Under the pieces are notes generated by a model that saw only the letters and a program-made list of their open reading frames with translations, made no database searches and was not told where the DNA came from. Shown in pieces: positions 46,160-57,915 of a stretch of 64,000 nt of DNA. How positions within the stretch are numbered: position 1 is the first letter of the stretch; the number at the start of each line of letters is the position of its first letter. A program made the position numbers and the translations under genes. The DNA is from Cryptomeria japonica (taxonomy: Eukaryota > Streptophyta > Pinopsida > Cupressales > Cupressaceae): NCBI RefSeq assembly GCF_030272615.1, contig NC_081413.1:605306709-605370708 (forward strand), in the 5' to 3' direction.

Positions 46160-48130
46160 TTCCTCTATACGTTTCATGAGTGCCAAGAAATTTCAAATTC
46201 AAATTACCCACCTAATAGCCTACAATTTGATGAGTACAATGATGATTATTTGGCTGATTCATATGATGATTAAGCAGTTAGGTTGGCATGTAGATGATGG
46301 GAGTGTCATAAATTTCAAAGGTCTACTTGGTTGCATGAGGATTTTTCTCTCATGCCTCCTATTGTTTTTTAAGGATGGCAATATTAGTAGTGAGAAAGGC
46401 GGTGGTATTGTTTTTTGAGGTGCCTTAATTTACCATAATATGAAAAGATGACCCACGTGTGGATAATACAACTTATCAAGCCAAAAATAACCTTTTCAAT
46501 GAGTATCTATTAAAACAAAAAACAACTTCTAAAATTCTTAACTAGTCTAGAAGTCACTTTCAAATCTATTGTTTCTTCTTTATTAACAAACAAACAAATA
46601 TAGGGGGGCTCTTAAAACAACACCAAATAATTGTGAAGAACTTTGTAATAATGAAGAGGATTGGGAGCTCTTCCATAATGTGGGGATGACCCTTTTTTCC
46701 TCGCCATGAAGGGGTATAAAAGGGCATTATCTACAAAGTTCTATAATTCCTGGAAAAATGGTGAAGTCACTATGGGGAGTGTATACTTCATGGTGTCACC
46801 AGAGCTAATTGCAGAAGTTACAGGGATGAAGAATGAAGGGGAGAAAGTGCAAATGTAGAGCAACAGTGATTATAAATCTTACATGAAGAAGATTTTTGAG
46901 AAAGGTGAATAGTTGGTGGTGGCTGAAAATAGGTACAGACACTCTGTTCTCTCAAAACACTATCCCATAATTAGTTATTTTGTAATGAAATATTTTACTT
47001 GAGAGGGTCGTTATACTTCAGTTCATGGGTATCATTTCCCCATCTTAAATCATATTAGTGACAGGGAAAGGATTAATCTATCCTATTTCCTATTTACCTC
47101 CCTAGAGTCTTGTATTACAAATGGATCAAAAATGTCGCTCCACCAAGGTTTAATCTATCTAGTGTACAAGTATAGCTTCGACCACTCCCCAAACAAGGTT
47201 CCTATATAAAAATCGATCTAGTGGAAACAAAACCCCTATACTATCCCTATTCCACCCCCTTGGTTAAACCTAAGGGTAAGAAACCACATATGTTGTAGGA
47301 AATTAAGCCCCTTAAGGTAGCCCTACTCAAAATTAACCTAGACAAAAGAAAATTGTACACTCCCAAAAAAAAACCCTGCAAAAGCTAAAAAGACTAAGAA
47401 GGACTCAACAAGGAAAATGATTACAATTGATCTTGACCTACATGACTTAGAGAATGAGTAGGAAAATATATCAGAGAGGGAGAATAAGGAGAGTAGTTCA
47501 GGGGAAAGAATTTTGACTAGGCTACTAGTTAAGGAAAAGAAGGTTTTACCTTAGACAAAGGAGACAACCAAAAATCTTGAGGAGGCCTTTAATCTAGAGG
47601 AAGTTGATGATGTCGCTAATGAGGATTTGAAGGATGAGGAGTTCCAAGCTAAAGAAGAAGAACAAGAAGAACAATACAAGGAGGAGATGGAAGAAGAGAG
47701 TGAATCATCAGAGGATTCTGAGGATTCTGACCTAAGCTCACAACTTCTCAATTCTCAAGAGGATGTTGATATGGTCCCCTGCTCACTAGATTTACCATCG
47801 AACAAAGAAAACAATAAAAACCTAAAGGATCAAATTATAGATCTTAAAGAGAGAGTCCTGAACCTGGAAGAGAAAACTGAAGACTACAGGCAGCATTTTG
47901 ATAAAAAATTTGCGGCCTTTGGGTCGCTAAGTACCATCACTAATGTATTATGAGAAAGGCTTCCATGGGGCTCGTGTATGGACAAAGTAAGATAAAAAAG
48001 AAGGTGAGGAAGTTAGAAAAAAAAGGGAAGATAACATAGGACAATGAAGATAGGGAGGACAATCAGGAGGATGCCTAGGCTAGCCAAGTTTACAAGCTTC
48101 AACAAAACTGGATTTTGATTAATAATGATT
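46160..48130 (+). pseudogene. Unnamed mobile-element ORF, copy U4 (most complete)
   Basis: It begins about 50 bp after the LINE RNase H. An acidic N-terminal part (FDEYNDDYLADSYDD, about 46218) leads to EEDWELFHNVGMT (about 46652), MKGYKRALSTKFYNSWKNGE (46706-46765), YFMVSPELIAEVTGMKNEGE, KKIFEKGE, HSVLSKHYPIISYFVMKYFT (about 46945), EGRYTSVHGYHFPILNHISD (about 47001) and LSYFLFTSLESCI. A Lys/Pro-rich linker follows, then a strongly acidic stretch EEESESSEDSEDSDLSS (about 47692), a coiled coil LKDQIIDLKERVLNLEEK (about 47824-47877) and a basic tail QSKIKKKVRKLEKKGKIT. Stops and slips show decay. The domain is shared with 1-506, 17985-18295 and 21650-23345. No enzyme motif is visible. The acidic linker and coiled coil suggest a structural or nucleic-acid-binding protein; that is inference. 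Confidence 0.62.
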
Positions 48131-49589
48131 AAGTTGTTATGCTTAGTTTCTATTTTTCTTAATACTCTGCTTGATATTGAAATCCATGAATATTAAATGG
48201 TTACTTACAATGAGAGGGTTCTTTTGTCGCTGTGTATTACAGGTTGACACTCAACAACATACAACATTCATATCGTAAATGTTAAACAATCGTTGAGTGG
48301 CCAAGCCAAATCAAGTTGATTGTCCGTTCCGTTCTCTCTCTCAATTTGTCAGTCGAGCTTTCAATTCTTCAAGTCACATTTATTGAGATGCTGATATTTT
48401 AAATAAATATACTCTATTCTAACGTTTTCCTTGAATGAATGTTTGAAATAAAGATACTCTATTATAACTTTTTCTTTCAATGAAGGGTTTAAAATGAATA
48501 ATGAGTATGAGAATCAGGTTAACAGTAGTTTGAATTATTTATGTTTTTGATTAAAGTAAGTGGGGAAGGGTCTAACAACTTGTTATAGAAGATGAAGTAC
48601 ATCAGTAGAGTTACATCTTGTAATTTAGACAACAAATTCATAAAATTGAATCCAAACACAAAATCATTATGTTTGAATGATTTATATTTAAAAAATAAGC
48701 ATAAAAACATTTGAAAATAAAGAAGAAAATGAGACTTTAGCAATTTGCATTTTTAAATGATATTTTCTTATACTAATGGATAAATCAAGGTTAATTATCA
48801 TTTTTTCTGTTGTTGTTCACAATTTCGTTTTATTATTATATGGGCATGGAATAGTGATTTAATATGATAGTTATCTTTATGAGTCTTAGAATGTTATATT
48901 AGTAAAATTAATCATCTACAAATAATTTTGGGTGAAAGTTTTGAAAATATAAATTTTAAGTCATGTAATTTCCACAATCCATAATGTTTGTATTTTCTTT
49001 TCAAGTTTGCAATCTATGATATTTTTCATTATCAAGGATTTGGATCATACTACAAGATCCATCATCAAGCTGAAAGAAAATGATACATCATGTAGTATTA
49101 TCTAAAACATCAACAATGAAAAATATCACTTGCAAACTAGAAAATAAAAAATAATTTTTTTTTTTTGGTAATTATATGAGTTTTAATAATCTAAAATCTA
49201 GATTCAAATCAATTTTGACAAGTGTAGATAAAAATTGAGTTCATGATAAACTTTATATTGAAAATATCAAATCTATATTTTAGTGGATGACAAAAAATTT
49301 AATGATTTTCTCAGGATGCTATTTAGTGTTCCACATTTATTGTGGGTTTTGTGAGTATAATTTCCTATGGCTTTGAATTGCATCAACCTAGTAGTTTATT
49401 CTAGCATTGACAATTTGGTATCTTTGGGTCATAGCTCCCCTCAATAAGCATCCATGAATTTTTTTTTGAAGGTATTTTTTGAGCTAAGGATTATGATCCC
49501 ACTACGAATGTTGTCATATGTTTTAGGCAACTAGATGATAGATATTATTCTTCTCCTGCATTTTTCATAGCTATAGTTGCCTAGTAATT
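48131..49589. other. AT-rich stretch; one small duplication
   Basis: No gene recognised. About 48401-48490 holds two imperfect 44-bp copies of (A)AATAAA(T/G)ATACTCTATT.TAAC. The reverse-oriented phrases TCATTATCAAGGA and ATCAAGCTG near 49030-49070 and the TTTTCATTGTTGATG-like words around 49110 form weak inverted repeats without clear ends. Confidence 0.45.
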
Positions 49590-50130
49590 ACTAGTGTGAT
49601 GACCAAAAATAAAAAAATACCAACACTTTTTTCGATGACATGAAGCTTTTTATTGGAGTACAAAAAACTCAAGAAGGATTATTACATCATATCAAACATA
49701 ACTTGTAAGTTTCCCATAGGACCCTAAAACCTACGACTTGAGCCACCTTGGGCTGGAAATAAACACAACCAAGGAGAGGGGAAGATAGGTGTTGAAAGGA
49801 GCCTCTAAACCCTCTACACTGAAGGACACCTTGAGTTGTAGGAAGAGTTGTCAAAGAATGACCAAAAACAAAAAAGACCAACAAGTTTTGTAAGGCATCC
49901 TAAAACCTTTTATAGGTAAAACTACTATGAACCACAATATTCATGGGAATGGAAAGGGGTAGTAAGGAGCCTAACAACCTCTAAGAAGAATCCCTTGCAA
50001 ACATAATAAATAGGTTCACCTCCATAGGCCCACAATTAGCAAAACCACTTTTTTAAAAGAGACAAACTGTAGAGTCCACCTCAAGAGGACCACCATGCAG
50101 ATGTGTAATGTTGTAAATTGCATCGTGTGC
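49590..50130 (-). repeat. Second copy of the dispersed GGCCC-unit repeat
   Basis: Shares AAGGCATCC.AAA.CC, ACCTCCATAGGCCCACAA and CCTCAAGAGGACCACC with 26450-26770. On the minus strand these again read as GP(M/L)EV motifs (GGPLEVDS, CGPMEVNL). The frame is broken by stops. It is shorter and more diverged than the first copy. Confidence 0.4.
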
Positions 50131-51499
50131 AAGTCTGCATCATATAAGAATCATTGCTCCAAGTCGATGGAGATCAAGTATCGTCATATTTTTCCTTTTG
50201 TCCACATGGATTTCCATGTCATCTTGAAACTTGTCTTGTATCGACCATATTGACCAACTTCCATAGAACTCTAGCGCGTCATGGAAATGTCCATGTGTCA
50301 CGCTAGCATCCCACACATCTGTCAGTCTACAAGTGGTCATTGGATAGTTATGCCTAGGCCCAAAAGAGAGCATAACTCCTCTATCTGCAACCACCGACAT
50401 TGATATTCATCTAGGAGGCTATATATTTCATGTTTCTAGCCTTTCAGAGGACTTATTGATCATTTTGGATATACTTTGAGCTCTTTGCATCCATTTTAGA
50501 CTCTTATCTAGCATAAGTTTTCCAACATCTTAAGGACCACAATTCTTGTAGTCTCTTGAATATTTCATGATGTTGTCCTCACAAGTGTTGGAAGGGGAGT
50601 TCACCTTCCTTGATTTATTTTCATATTCATAATATTTTATTTCAATCCATCAATTATGTCAATCATGTTTATTTCATCTTTATCATTCCATTTTCACCGT
50701 TTTTATTATCTCAGTTGTTTGTGGAGGTGGAAACACCAAAATGGGGGTGTAACTAAGGAAGACCTCTAAAAAAAACCCCCAACATTTTCCTTGTTGCTTG
50801 TGTGTAGGTTTATAGTTGTGGGAAAGAAATCATCTTGTAGGAGGCTTCAATTATGGACTGGTTGTGAGCTTCCCACATTCCTTTTTCTCACTTCATTCTA
50901 GTATTTTGTATTTTGTGTTGCTAGCTTAGTTTTTCATTTTTTCCATTTTTATTTAATAATATAGTCGCATCTATCATTTTCCTATGATCTTTGTACCTCA
51001 TTCGTACAGGACAAGAGCACTCTGTATTGGTGTCCCAACTTTTCATGTTCGTTCTTAGGATAGAGGCATCATAGGGTTGTTCAGGAACTTTGTTTGTTGG
51101 TCATTTACCTTATTCTGCATTTAGTTTTGCATTTTTATCCCTTGGATATCCTTTAGCGCCAGTTTAAGAGAGGTAGAGTGAAGGTAGGTTTGTCCATTGA
51201 GGTTCATCACCTTGAGGATGAAAAATCCCTTACTCTATATTTTGGTGAACATGACATGAACCAGTTGCATTTTCATTTTCTTTAGTCTTTATTTCATAAC
51301 TGCATTTTAAATCTAAGGCAAATAAAAAATAAAGAAAACCAAAAAGATAAACATAATCATATTTCAACCTTGAAACAATCCTCAAGAGAACTTTATTTAT
51401 TGCAAGAGTGCTATAGACTCGCGACATCCTAGTAGTGTGGGCAAAGTGTTGTGGATCTTGTCCATGAGCATTATGACATAGACTACCATAGGAGTTTTT
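50131..51499. other. No recognisable gene
   Basis: Mixed-composition sequence without a convincing coding frame. The minus-strand frame at 51230-51610 overlaps the start of the plus-strand gypsy gag region and resembles nothing. A decayed gypsy LTR or leader may lie here, but no boundary is visible. Confidence 0.4.
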
Positions 51500-51559
51500 G
51501 TGAGAAGGAATCTCAGGAAGAGCATTCTTATGAATCACTCCAGTCCTCCCAGGACAATT

Positions 51560-52926
51560 CCAATGTTTAACGATCAACTTCCCGACCTGAATGATTCCAG
51601 GGCTTCTCACCCTCTTAAATCATTTTGAGAAGGGGTCCTTCTCCACTTGATTTGCAATCCAACTCTCAAAATAATTCTTCTAGGAATTATCCTCTATCTT
51701 CCCCTCTTGTTGTTGATCATGATTCTATTGTTACCATTTATTTTGAATAGATTAACATGCTAGACTGGAATCTAAGAGACTTTGAGGGATTCCTAAATTG
51801 GGAGAATGTCCTCCCGTAGGGCATAAGTTTTGTAAGTACTCTAAGAAACATGTTGATCTCAAATAGGAGAGGCCTAAAGATATTGGTGGTGTTATCTATG
51901 ATTGTCAAGAGTCACGTGCCTTTGAATATTTCCTCTTACTTGTGGCTCTCAACTTGGTCTAGACATACCTAGTTTGATGATGGACATGGTTAATCCTGGG
52001 CCTACCATTCCTAGCATCAATGCTTCTCCCACTCCCCTGAGTTATATTGGTATGGTTGGTAGTTCTACTACTACTTCCACCATAGGGCACACCACTTCTG
52101 TCAATGTTGGTTCAAGTATTCATGCTATCTTTGATGGTATTACTAGTCCTCATGTCAATGCTGGTGGAGGTGTTGGTGTGCATGGTGCTCCTCCTCCTCC
52201 TTTGCTCCTAGCTAATCCTATCTTGAACACCATTCTAGAGAATATGGGATAGTTGCAATTGCAACTCACAAACTTGGAATTCACATCTATTTATTCTTTG
52301 ATGTCTACATATTATCATAAGAGCCTTCTTGACATGACCATCATCAATAACATCCTTCCTTATGGGATTAGTCACTAAAATTTTATTGGTTCAACGGTGA
52401 TGGAGATCCCAATATGCATATCAGCTCGTTTATGACCATGTTTAGTGACTACCACAATCTATATTTTGTCTTTTTTAAACTATTTTTGTGCTCTCCTAAG
52501 GGGACCACATTAGAATGTTATAGTTCATTGCTTGATCACTCTATCTAGACATTCCATCATCTTATGAATCTCTTGCTTAGACAGTTTCAAGAAAACATTA
52601 GCAATAGGGTCACCATCTCTGACCTTGTTCATTGTAAGCAAAGACCAAATGAGAAGATTATGGACTTTATCTTGGAGTACCAATCTATCTCTACAATGAT
52701 CCCCTTTTCCCTACCAGAGTGATTTGCAAAGGATGATCATCAGAAATCTATAGTTGACATTGAGGGAGAAATTATCTCTCAATGAGTATCAAAATTTGGT
52801 TAATCTGTGTTCTACACCTAGTTACTACCATCAAGCATTGAGTAAATTTGGAGAGTCATCTTTGAACCCTCATATTGGTAATTTTGTAGAAATTTCCTTG
52901 AAAGGATCTCAAAAGAACAAATTTTT
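51560..52926 (+). pseudogene. Ty3/gypsy gag, first part
   Basis: A plus-strand frame with a Gly/Thr/Ser/Pro-rich variable region (51974-52250) is followed by the retrotransposon gag core. DGDPNMHISSFMTMFSDY (about 52396), SPKGTTLECYSSLLDHSI (about 52494), LRQFQENISNRVTISDL (about 52577) and KQRPNEKIMDFILEYQSIS (about 52639) match the order DP..H...F...., LKG.A..W...L...S...., F...F......, L....Q...ES...F...(F/Y). This is the Tat-like gypsy gag pattern. Stops at about 52252, 52377 and 52546 show decay. It is cut at 52927 by a solo LTR and continues at 54128. Confidence 0.78.
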
Positions 52927-54127
52927 TGGCTAATATCATAGCTACTATAAAGGAGAAAATTAGGTGACTTGGCAATTTGTGCAACAATGAAGGAGAAATA
53001 ACCAAATCACCTATTTTCTCTTGGGGGAGATGATTCCTTTGAATTCAAACGAGGGGATAAATCGACTAGATTCGGTCACTAATCAGATTAGGACTAAATA
53101 CTAAGTAGATTGATTAAAATGTAATATGTTTGACCCTATTTTGTAAGTTGACTAGTTGAATTAAAACTAAGTGTTGGAGATGAAGAGAAATATGAGAAAA
53201 TAGTGAGCTACAGATTCAGGATTTTTTCGTACACTTGGATTTGAAAATTTTGAGATGATTCGGGGTGGTTCTATGAAATCTTCCAAAAGTAGTAGGGACT
53301 GTGTGTCCGGACCAAAATGACCACCCTCTTGGTCCTCTGAACTTTTCGTACATCAAAAAGGGTTCTTTCATCTTTGCAAATAAAGCTTAATTCCATTGGT
53401 ATAGCTACACACCTGCTTCATGCACATAGAAAGAGAGGGAAATGTGTTGTGAATAGTGGTTTGCCTTTAAGTCAAACCCTGATTTTGGAATTAACCAAGT
53501 GCTTGAAATAATGTAATTGAAATGATTGAAAGTAGAAATCCTCCTCTTTGAGGGGATGTTGAATAGACTGAAAAATGAAACACTTATATCTCCTTGTGAA
53601 TTTTTGCTTGCCTCTACATGGAATTATGACTTCATGAATTAGAATGATGATCTCCTCTTCAATTCTTGAAATCTTGACTCTATTGCTACTCCAAAGCTTG
53701 AAGGAAGACTGAAAATGCTCAATTTCTATTGAATGCTTAAATTCTTGATCTCTTGAATGCTCAATACTTTCTCATGAATGTCATCTAATCTAATTGCGGA
53801 TGTTCAAATGAGAGGGGAAATCCTCTTTATATACTTTCCAGTAGGATGAATTAATTAATTTTTTGACATAAATCGACATAGAGGGGTGTTTCCAACTCAA
53901 ATTTGAGATGGGTCAAGGGATCCAATTTAGGTCCCCTTTAGGGAGGACCATGGTTCCACGCACTGGTCCTGCCCTATTTTGCGGTAGGATCAAGGTAGAA
54001 ATATGGTGCACCTTTGAGCTGAATGGTGTTTTTGACATGTGTGAGCATAATCAGGTCTTCGATCAATCCGAGGGGTGAAAACACTAAGGTGAAGACCCAA
54101 ATGATATCAAAATTTGGGACGGGTGCA
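52927..54127. mobile_element. Probable solo LTR inserted in the gypsy gag
   Basis: A 1,201-bp segment begins TGGCTAATAT and ends GGGTGCA. It is bounded by ATTTTT on both sides (52921-52926 and 54128-54133), and the gag coding resumes at ATTTTTGACGCT. Non-coding interior. The boundaries rest on TG/CA ends plus a low-complexity duplication, so they could be off by a few bases. It does not share the landmarks of the copia LTRs elsewhere in the window. Confidence 0.6.
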
Positions 54128-54692
54128 ATTTTTGACGCTACAGCTACTCCTTTTATAGATGTTAAACATAAACCACAATGGAATAGGGTGTTCACGAAAT
54201 TTAATGATTCTTCTATGCGTAATGCAAAGATTGTTGAAAGACAAACTCATTAACCTTCTTGAGATTAGAACTTTTCCAAATAATAGACCATACCCTCATT
54301 GGTATGATTGTTCAAATTTTTTCAAATATCACCATGTGCCTGATCATGACACTAATAGATGCTATCATCTTAGACATATAGTCCAAGACCACATAAAAAG
54401 TGGAGCTATAAAGTTTGGTGATAAAAAGCATAAATCTAAAAAGTTTGTTGACAAAATAAAGAGTGAGTTGCAAATATACACAAATCCTTTCCCTCTACAT
54501 TTATCTGATTTCATCTCTGCATCACATTCAATACTAAATGATGGTCCTTATGTTAATATGGTTACCGTAACCTCGATCTCGCCTCCCTGATATATCATTC
54601 ACCCTTCTATATGCCCCATATTGTGGAGAGCCTGCTCCTTTGTACATCCCTGCGAAGTTCAATGGTCAAACTGTTATAGGTCTAATGGTTGA
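54128..54692 (+). pseudogene. Ty3/gypsy gag, second part, and start of protease region
   Basis: FDATATPFIDVKHKPQWNR (about 54130) is followed after a frame slip by the gag C-terminal Cys/His segment CSNFFKYHHVPDHDTNRCYH (54310-54368) and LRHIVQDHIKSGAIKFGD (about 54369). This corresponds to the C.FH...GH.T..C..LK..IQ.LI..G.I pattern of Tat-lineage gypsy elements. After a stop, EPAPLYIPAKFNGQTVIGLM (about 54630) resembles the sequence just before the gypsy protease active site. The element is then cut off at about 54693 by LTR-like sequence. Confidence 0.75.
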
Positions 54693-54930
54693 CCTTGTTA
54701 AACAATTCAAATAACCAAAAGACAACTAAGAGGGGGGGGCGGTGTGAATCAGTTGTCACAGATTAGGGTTATTGCAGGATCAAGGGGGGCCAAAAAGTGG
54801 CAATGTGAAAAAATAAGCCTTCTTCACTCGCCTAAAAATGCGAAAATCTGTGTTGACTTTTTGCTTGGCCTGGGTGTCAGTACACCTTGGCTTGCTAATT
54901 ACCTATGCACATCGAAGATCCAATTTTTAT
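54693..54930 (-). mobile_element. Copia LTR end fragment, minus orientation
   Basis: TGTTAAACAATTCAAATAAC followed by ACAACTAAGAGGGGGGGG and GTGTGAATCAG is the reverse complement of the characteristic CTGATTCA...CCCCCCTCTTAG...AACA end of copia LTRs. Only the end is present before the sequence passes into TA-rich repeat. Confidence 0.5.
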
Positions 54931-54944
54931 TTGTAATTTTAATT

Positions 54945-55184
54945 AAAAAAATATATTATATATTACATATTATATAATATATAATATATTATTATATTAT
55001 ATAATATATATAATGTAATAATATATTATATAATATATAATATATTATTACATTATATAATATATAATGTAATAATATATTATATAATTAGATAATATAA
55101 TAATATATTATATTATATATATTATATAATATTATATTATAATATAATAATTTATCATATTTTATAATATAATACAATACGTAT
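54945..55184. repeat. TA-rich array (left part)
   Basis: Units such as TATATTATATAATATATAAT over about 240 bp. The array resumes at 62281-62372, beyond the inserted element, so it was the insertion target. Self-complementary over most of its length. Confidence 0.85.
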
Positions 55185-56141
55185 TGTAGACACCTAAAAT
55201 TGTCCAATCTAATTAAATAAATATCTTTATTTATTTAATTAATTCATTTATCCTCTTCTAGCCTTATTTCTCATTTAAATAAATACTTTTATTTATTTAA
55301 ATTATCCTTTTCTCCTAAATTAAATAAATATTTTATTTATTTAATTGATCCTACTTCTTCTATTAATTAAATAAATCTTTATTTATTTAATTAATTCATT
55401 AACCTTTTCTACCTATGACACATGTTATTCATCTCTTAATTCCTACACTACCTACCCTCTCATTATTTTATTATTTTCTCTACCTACCCTCTAATCATAG
55501 CCGACCGTTTATCTTTTACACCTCTCAATCTTATCCCTCCATTTCTTATGGTGTCTTATATATAAGGAGATTCCTCCTTCATTATCAACCCCCCTGGACA
55601 TATACATTCTAATCAAGTATCCTAGCATTCAAACTTTCATATGTGATCCTACTTGCAACCACATTTTCGTTCTTTGTTGAGCTCTTGTGCACATAAAATC
55701 TGAGAGTAAATATATCAAGCAAGATCAATGGAGATAGGAAGAATGGAGATCCAAACACTATTGGACATGTGATGGTATAATCTTTGTGATTTCATTTGAT
55801 TTGCATTGTCTTAGGTAATCTTCATATGTTATGGTGGATCTTTGTTGTTGTTAGGCTAGAGTTTTGTGGTTGAATTCATTTAGTCTTTCAATATTGTTGT
55901 TATCCATTTTTACCGAAATCTGAGAGTAAATATATCAAGCAAGATCAATGGAGATAGGAAGAATGGAGATCCAAACACTATTGGACATGTGATGGTATAA
56001 TCTTTGTGATTTCATTTGATTTGCATTGTCTTAGGTAATCTTCATATGTTATGGTGGATCTTTGTTGTTGTTAGGCTAGAGTTTTGTGGTTGAATTCATT
56101 TAGTCTTTCAATATTGTTGTTATCCATTTTTACCGTATACA
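55185..56141 (+). repeat. 5' LTR of element F, with a perfect internal 220-bp tandem duplication
   Basis: 957 bp. The first 220 bp hold four AT-rich hairpins of the type TTAAATAAAT..TTTATTTATTTAA. A TATATATAAG box (55557-55566) marks the likely promoter. Bases 55696-55915 and 55916-56135 appear identical; the 3' LTR has this segment once. Compared with the 3' LTR it lacks one hairpin unit near 55240 and has an extra CATTATTTTATTATTTTCTCTACCTACCCTCT-type insert near 55461-55492. Confidence 0.9.
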
Positions 56142-56143
56142 TT

Positions 56144-56162
56144 TCGGCATGCTCGGTGGGAT
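56144..56162 (+). other. Probable primer-binding site of element F
   Basis: TTCGGCATGCTCGGTGGGA two bases after the 5' LTR. The shape resembles the TGGCGACTC..CTGGGGA primer sites of Tat-type gypsy elements, but it differs at several positions, so the priming tRNA cannot be named. Confidence 0.45.
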
Positions 56163-56284
56163 CCTTGTCCCTTTTGCATTAAACATCTTTTGTTGCAGAT
56201 TTTGTGTTTTGAAGTTGCAGATTTGACATTTCCGACAAACTTTTGATATTTTCGCATCTACGTGCTTTCAGATCGCATTTTTGG

Positions 56285-56515
56285 TTTTCAGCCACGTCTG
56301 TGACATCTAGAATCACGTCTGCACCCTTGACAGTATTTTATTTTTTTGCAGATTCGGGGAAATGTGTCTGTGTTCCCTAGTCGCGTCTGTGAAGTCTTCA
56401 GGCATGTCTGTGTCCAGAAGCAACATTTGTGTTCCCTAATCATGTCTGTGTTGGATCTAAGCGCGTTTGCGAAGTTATAAAGCGTTTGTGTCTCTGATAA
56501 CCGCATATGTGTGAG
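56285..56515 (+). repeat. Leader cluster 1 of degenerate CGTCTGTG motifs
   Basis: About nine copies of (C/A)(A/G)CGTCTGTG(T/A)-like words, for example CCACGTCTGTGAC (56291), TCGCGTCTGTGAAG (56382), GGCATGTCTGTGTCC (56401) and AATCATGTCTGTGTT (56438), about 20-40 bp apart, within the untranslated leader of element F. Confidence 0.6.
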
Positions 56516-57689
56516 GTTGTTACATTTTTGGGCTTCTTTGATTTGGTTTTTCATCATTTGGGTTTTTAGATTTGGTTTATTTTGAGCTAACATCTTCAGA
56601 TCTAGCTAACGAAATTGGTGCAGCTTGTCTTGAAAGCAAAATCATTTTGTTGAAGGCCCCTATTTTCACAAAGTCTTTTGGATCTAAAATTTACCTAGCT
56701 TGTGTGCTTGCAGGAAGGGGTGATCTACTAACGAATCTTTGTTGTAGGATCTTAGAAAGGGTTTTTGATCTTTCATTGTGTGCCTTGTTTTCATAGATTA
56801 GCAAACACTTCAATTGGTGCACTAAAATTGAACCATTGTCTTTTGTGTCTTGAGCAATAGGCTCTTTTTGTTTAAATCTTTAGAGGGCCTGTCTCCCCAT
56901 GTGGTCATTAGGACTACTAGTGAGGAGAGAATGACCCAAGTGGTAGTGAGGAAAACCCACCTCTTTCAAACCACTATAAACAACTGTATTCATGGTGAAA
57001 ACTGTGGATAACATGTGCTGATTAGTTCATACCGACACTATGTCTCCCCATAAACCCATTTGATCAAATTTATTTGATCATTTGTAGGGTGTAACCCCTA
57101 TTGGCTGGGAGCCTTCTATATTTACAGAGCTGAAAGTGCCGCATGCATGGCCACATGAGCGGATGCCCTTACTAGCACCTTTTTGGTTTAGAAGCCAAAA
57201 TCCTTCTAGTTGTTGGGGCAGGAGGTCGGACCTCTGGAGCAACCCACACTCATACAGTTATTAGTAGAGATACAAAGTTCACCACGAGGAGTTTTCGTGG
57301 GGACTGATGCTTGGCTGCTCCGAGAAGTGAGTGCTGAGGGTGGAGCCAGTGGGGTCAAGCATCTAAGTATCTGCTTTGAATAGCATAGCTTCATGTGGGA
57401 ATCAACAACTATTGTCCTAGCCAGCCATAAGAATTGTGCTTGTCTTATTTTAAACATTCAAACATTCAAGACCAAACATTAAAACATTGTGTCTTTTGTG
57501 TCTTCGAGTGTATGCAAAACATTTTTACATCAAACAACACACTTTTCTTTGAGTCATTTTGAGTCTAAACACTTGCAAACATTGAGTCCTCATCAACATT
57601 GTGTCCTCTTGTCATGAAAAACAATCAAACATTCAGATTCAGACACAACAAGTCACTTCACAGATTGGAAAAATTGCACAAAGTTTCCA

Positions 57690-57915
57690 GAAACGCGTCT
57701 GTGTCCGACAGACCCGCATCTATGTCATATAACTACGTCTGTGAAGGGCAGAAACACGTCGGTGTTCTCTTGAGCAACATTGCACTTACAACATCTCATA
57801 AATGTGTCTGTGTCTGACAGAACCATGTTTGTGTCATTTAAGTTCATCTGTGTCTGACAGAATAACATATGTGTCATTTAAATGCATCTATGAAGTATAC
57901 AGGCACGTTTGTGTT
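57690..57915 (+). repeat. Leader cluster 2 of degenerate CGTCTGTG motifs
   Basis: About ten further copies at roughly 20-25 bp spacing: ACGCGTCTGTGTCCGACAG (57692), CTACGTCTGTGAAG (57734), ATGTGTCTGTGTCTGACAG (57801), TTCATCTGTGTCTGACAG (57842) and GGCACGTTTGTGTTC (57901). Many are followed by (C/T)GACAG, giving a longer unit than in cluster 1. Confidence 0.6.

Noticed and set aside
51230-51610. A 126-residue minus-strand protein
   Set aside because: It lies antisense to the start of the gypsy gag region and has no recognisable motif.
57206-57457. Minus-strand frame in the leader of element F
   Set aside because: It lies within the untranslated leader, antisense to element transcription, and shows no family resemblance.
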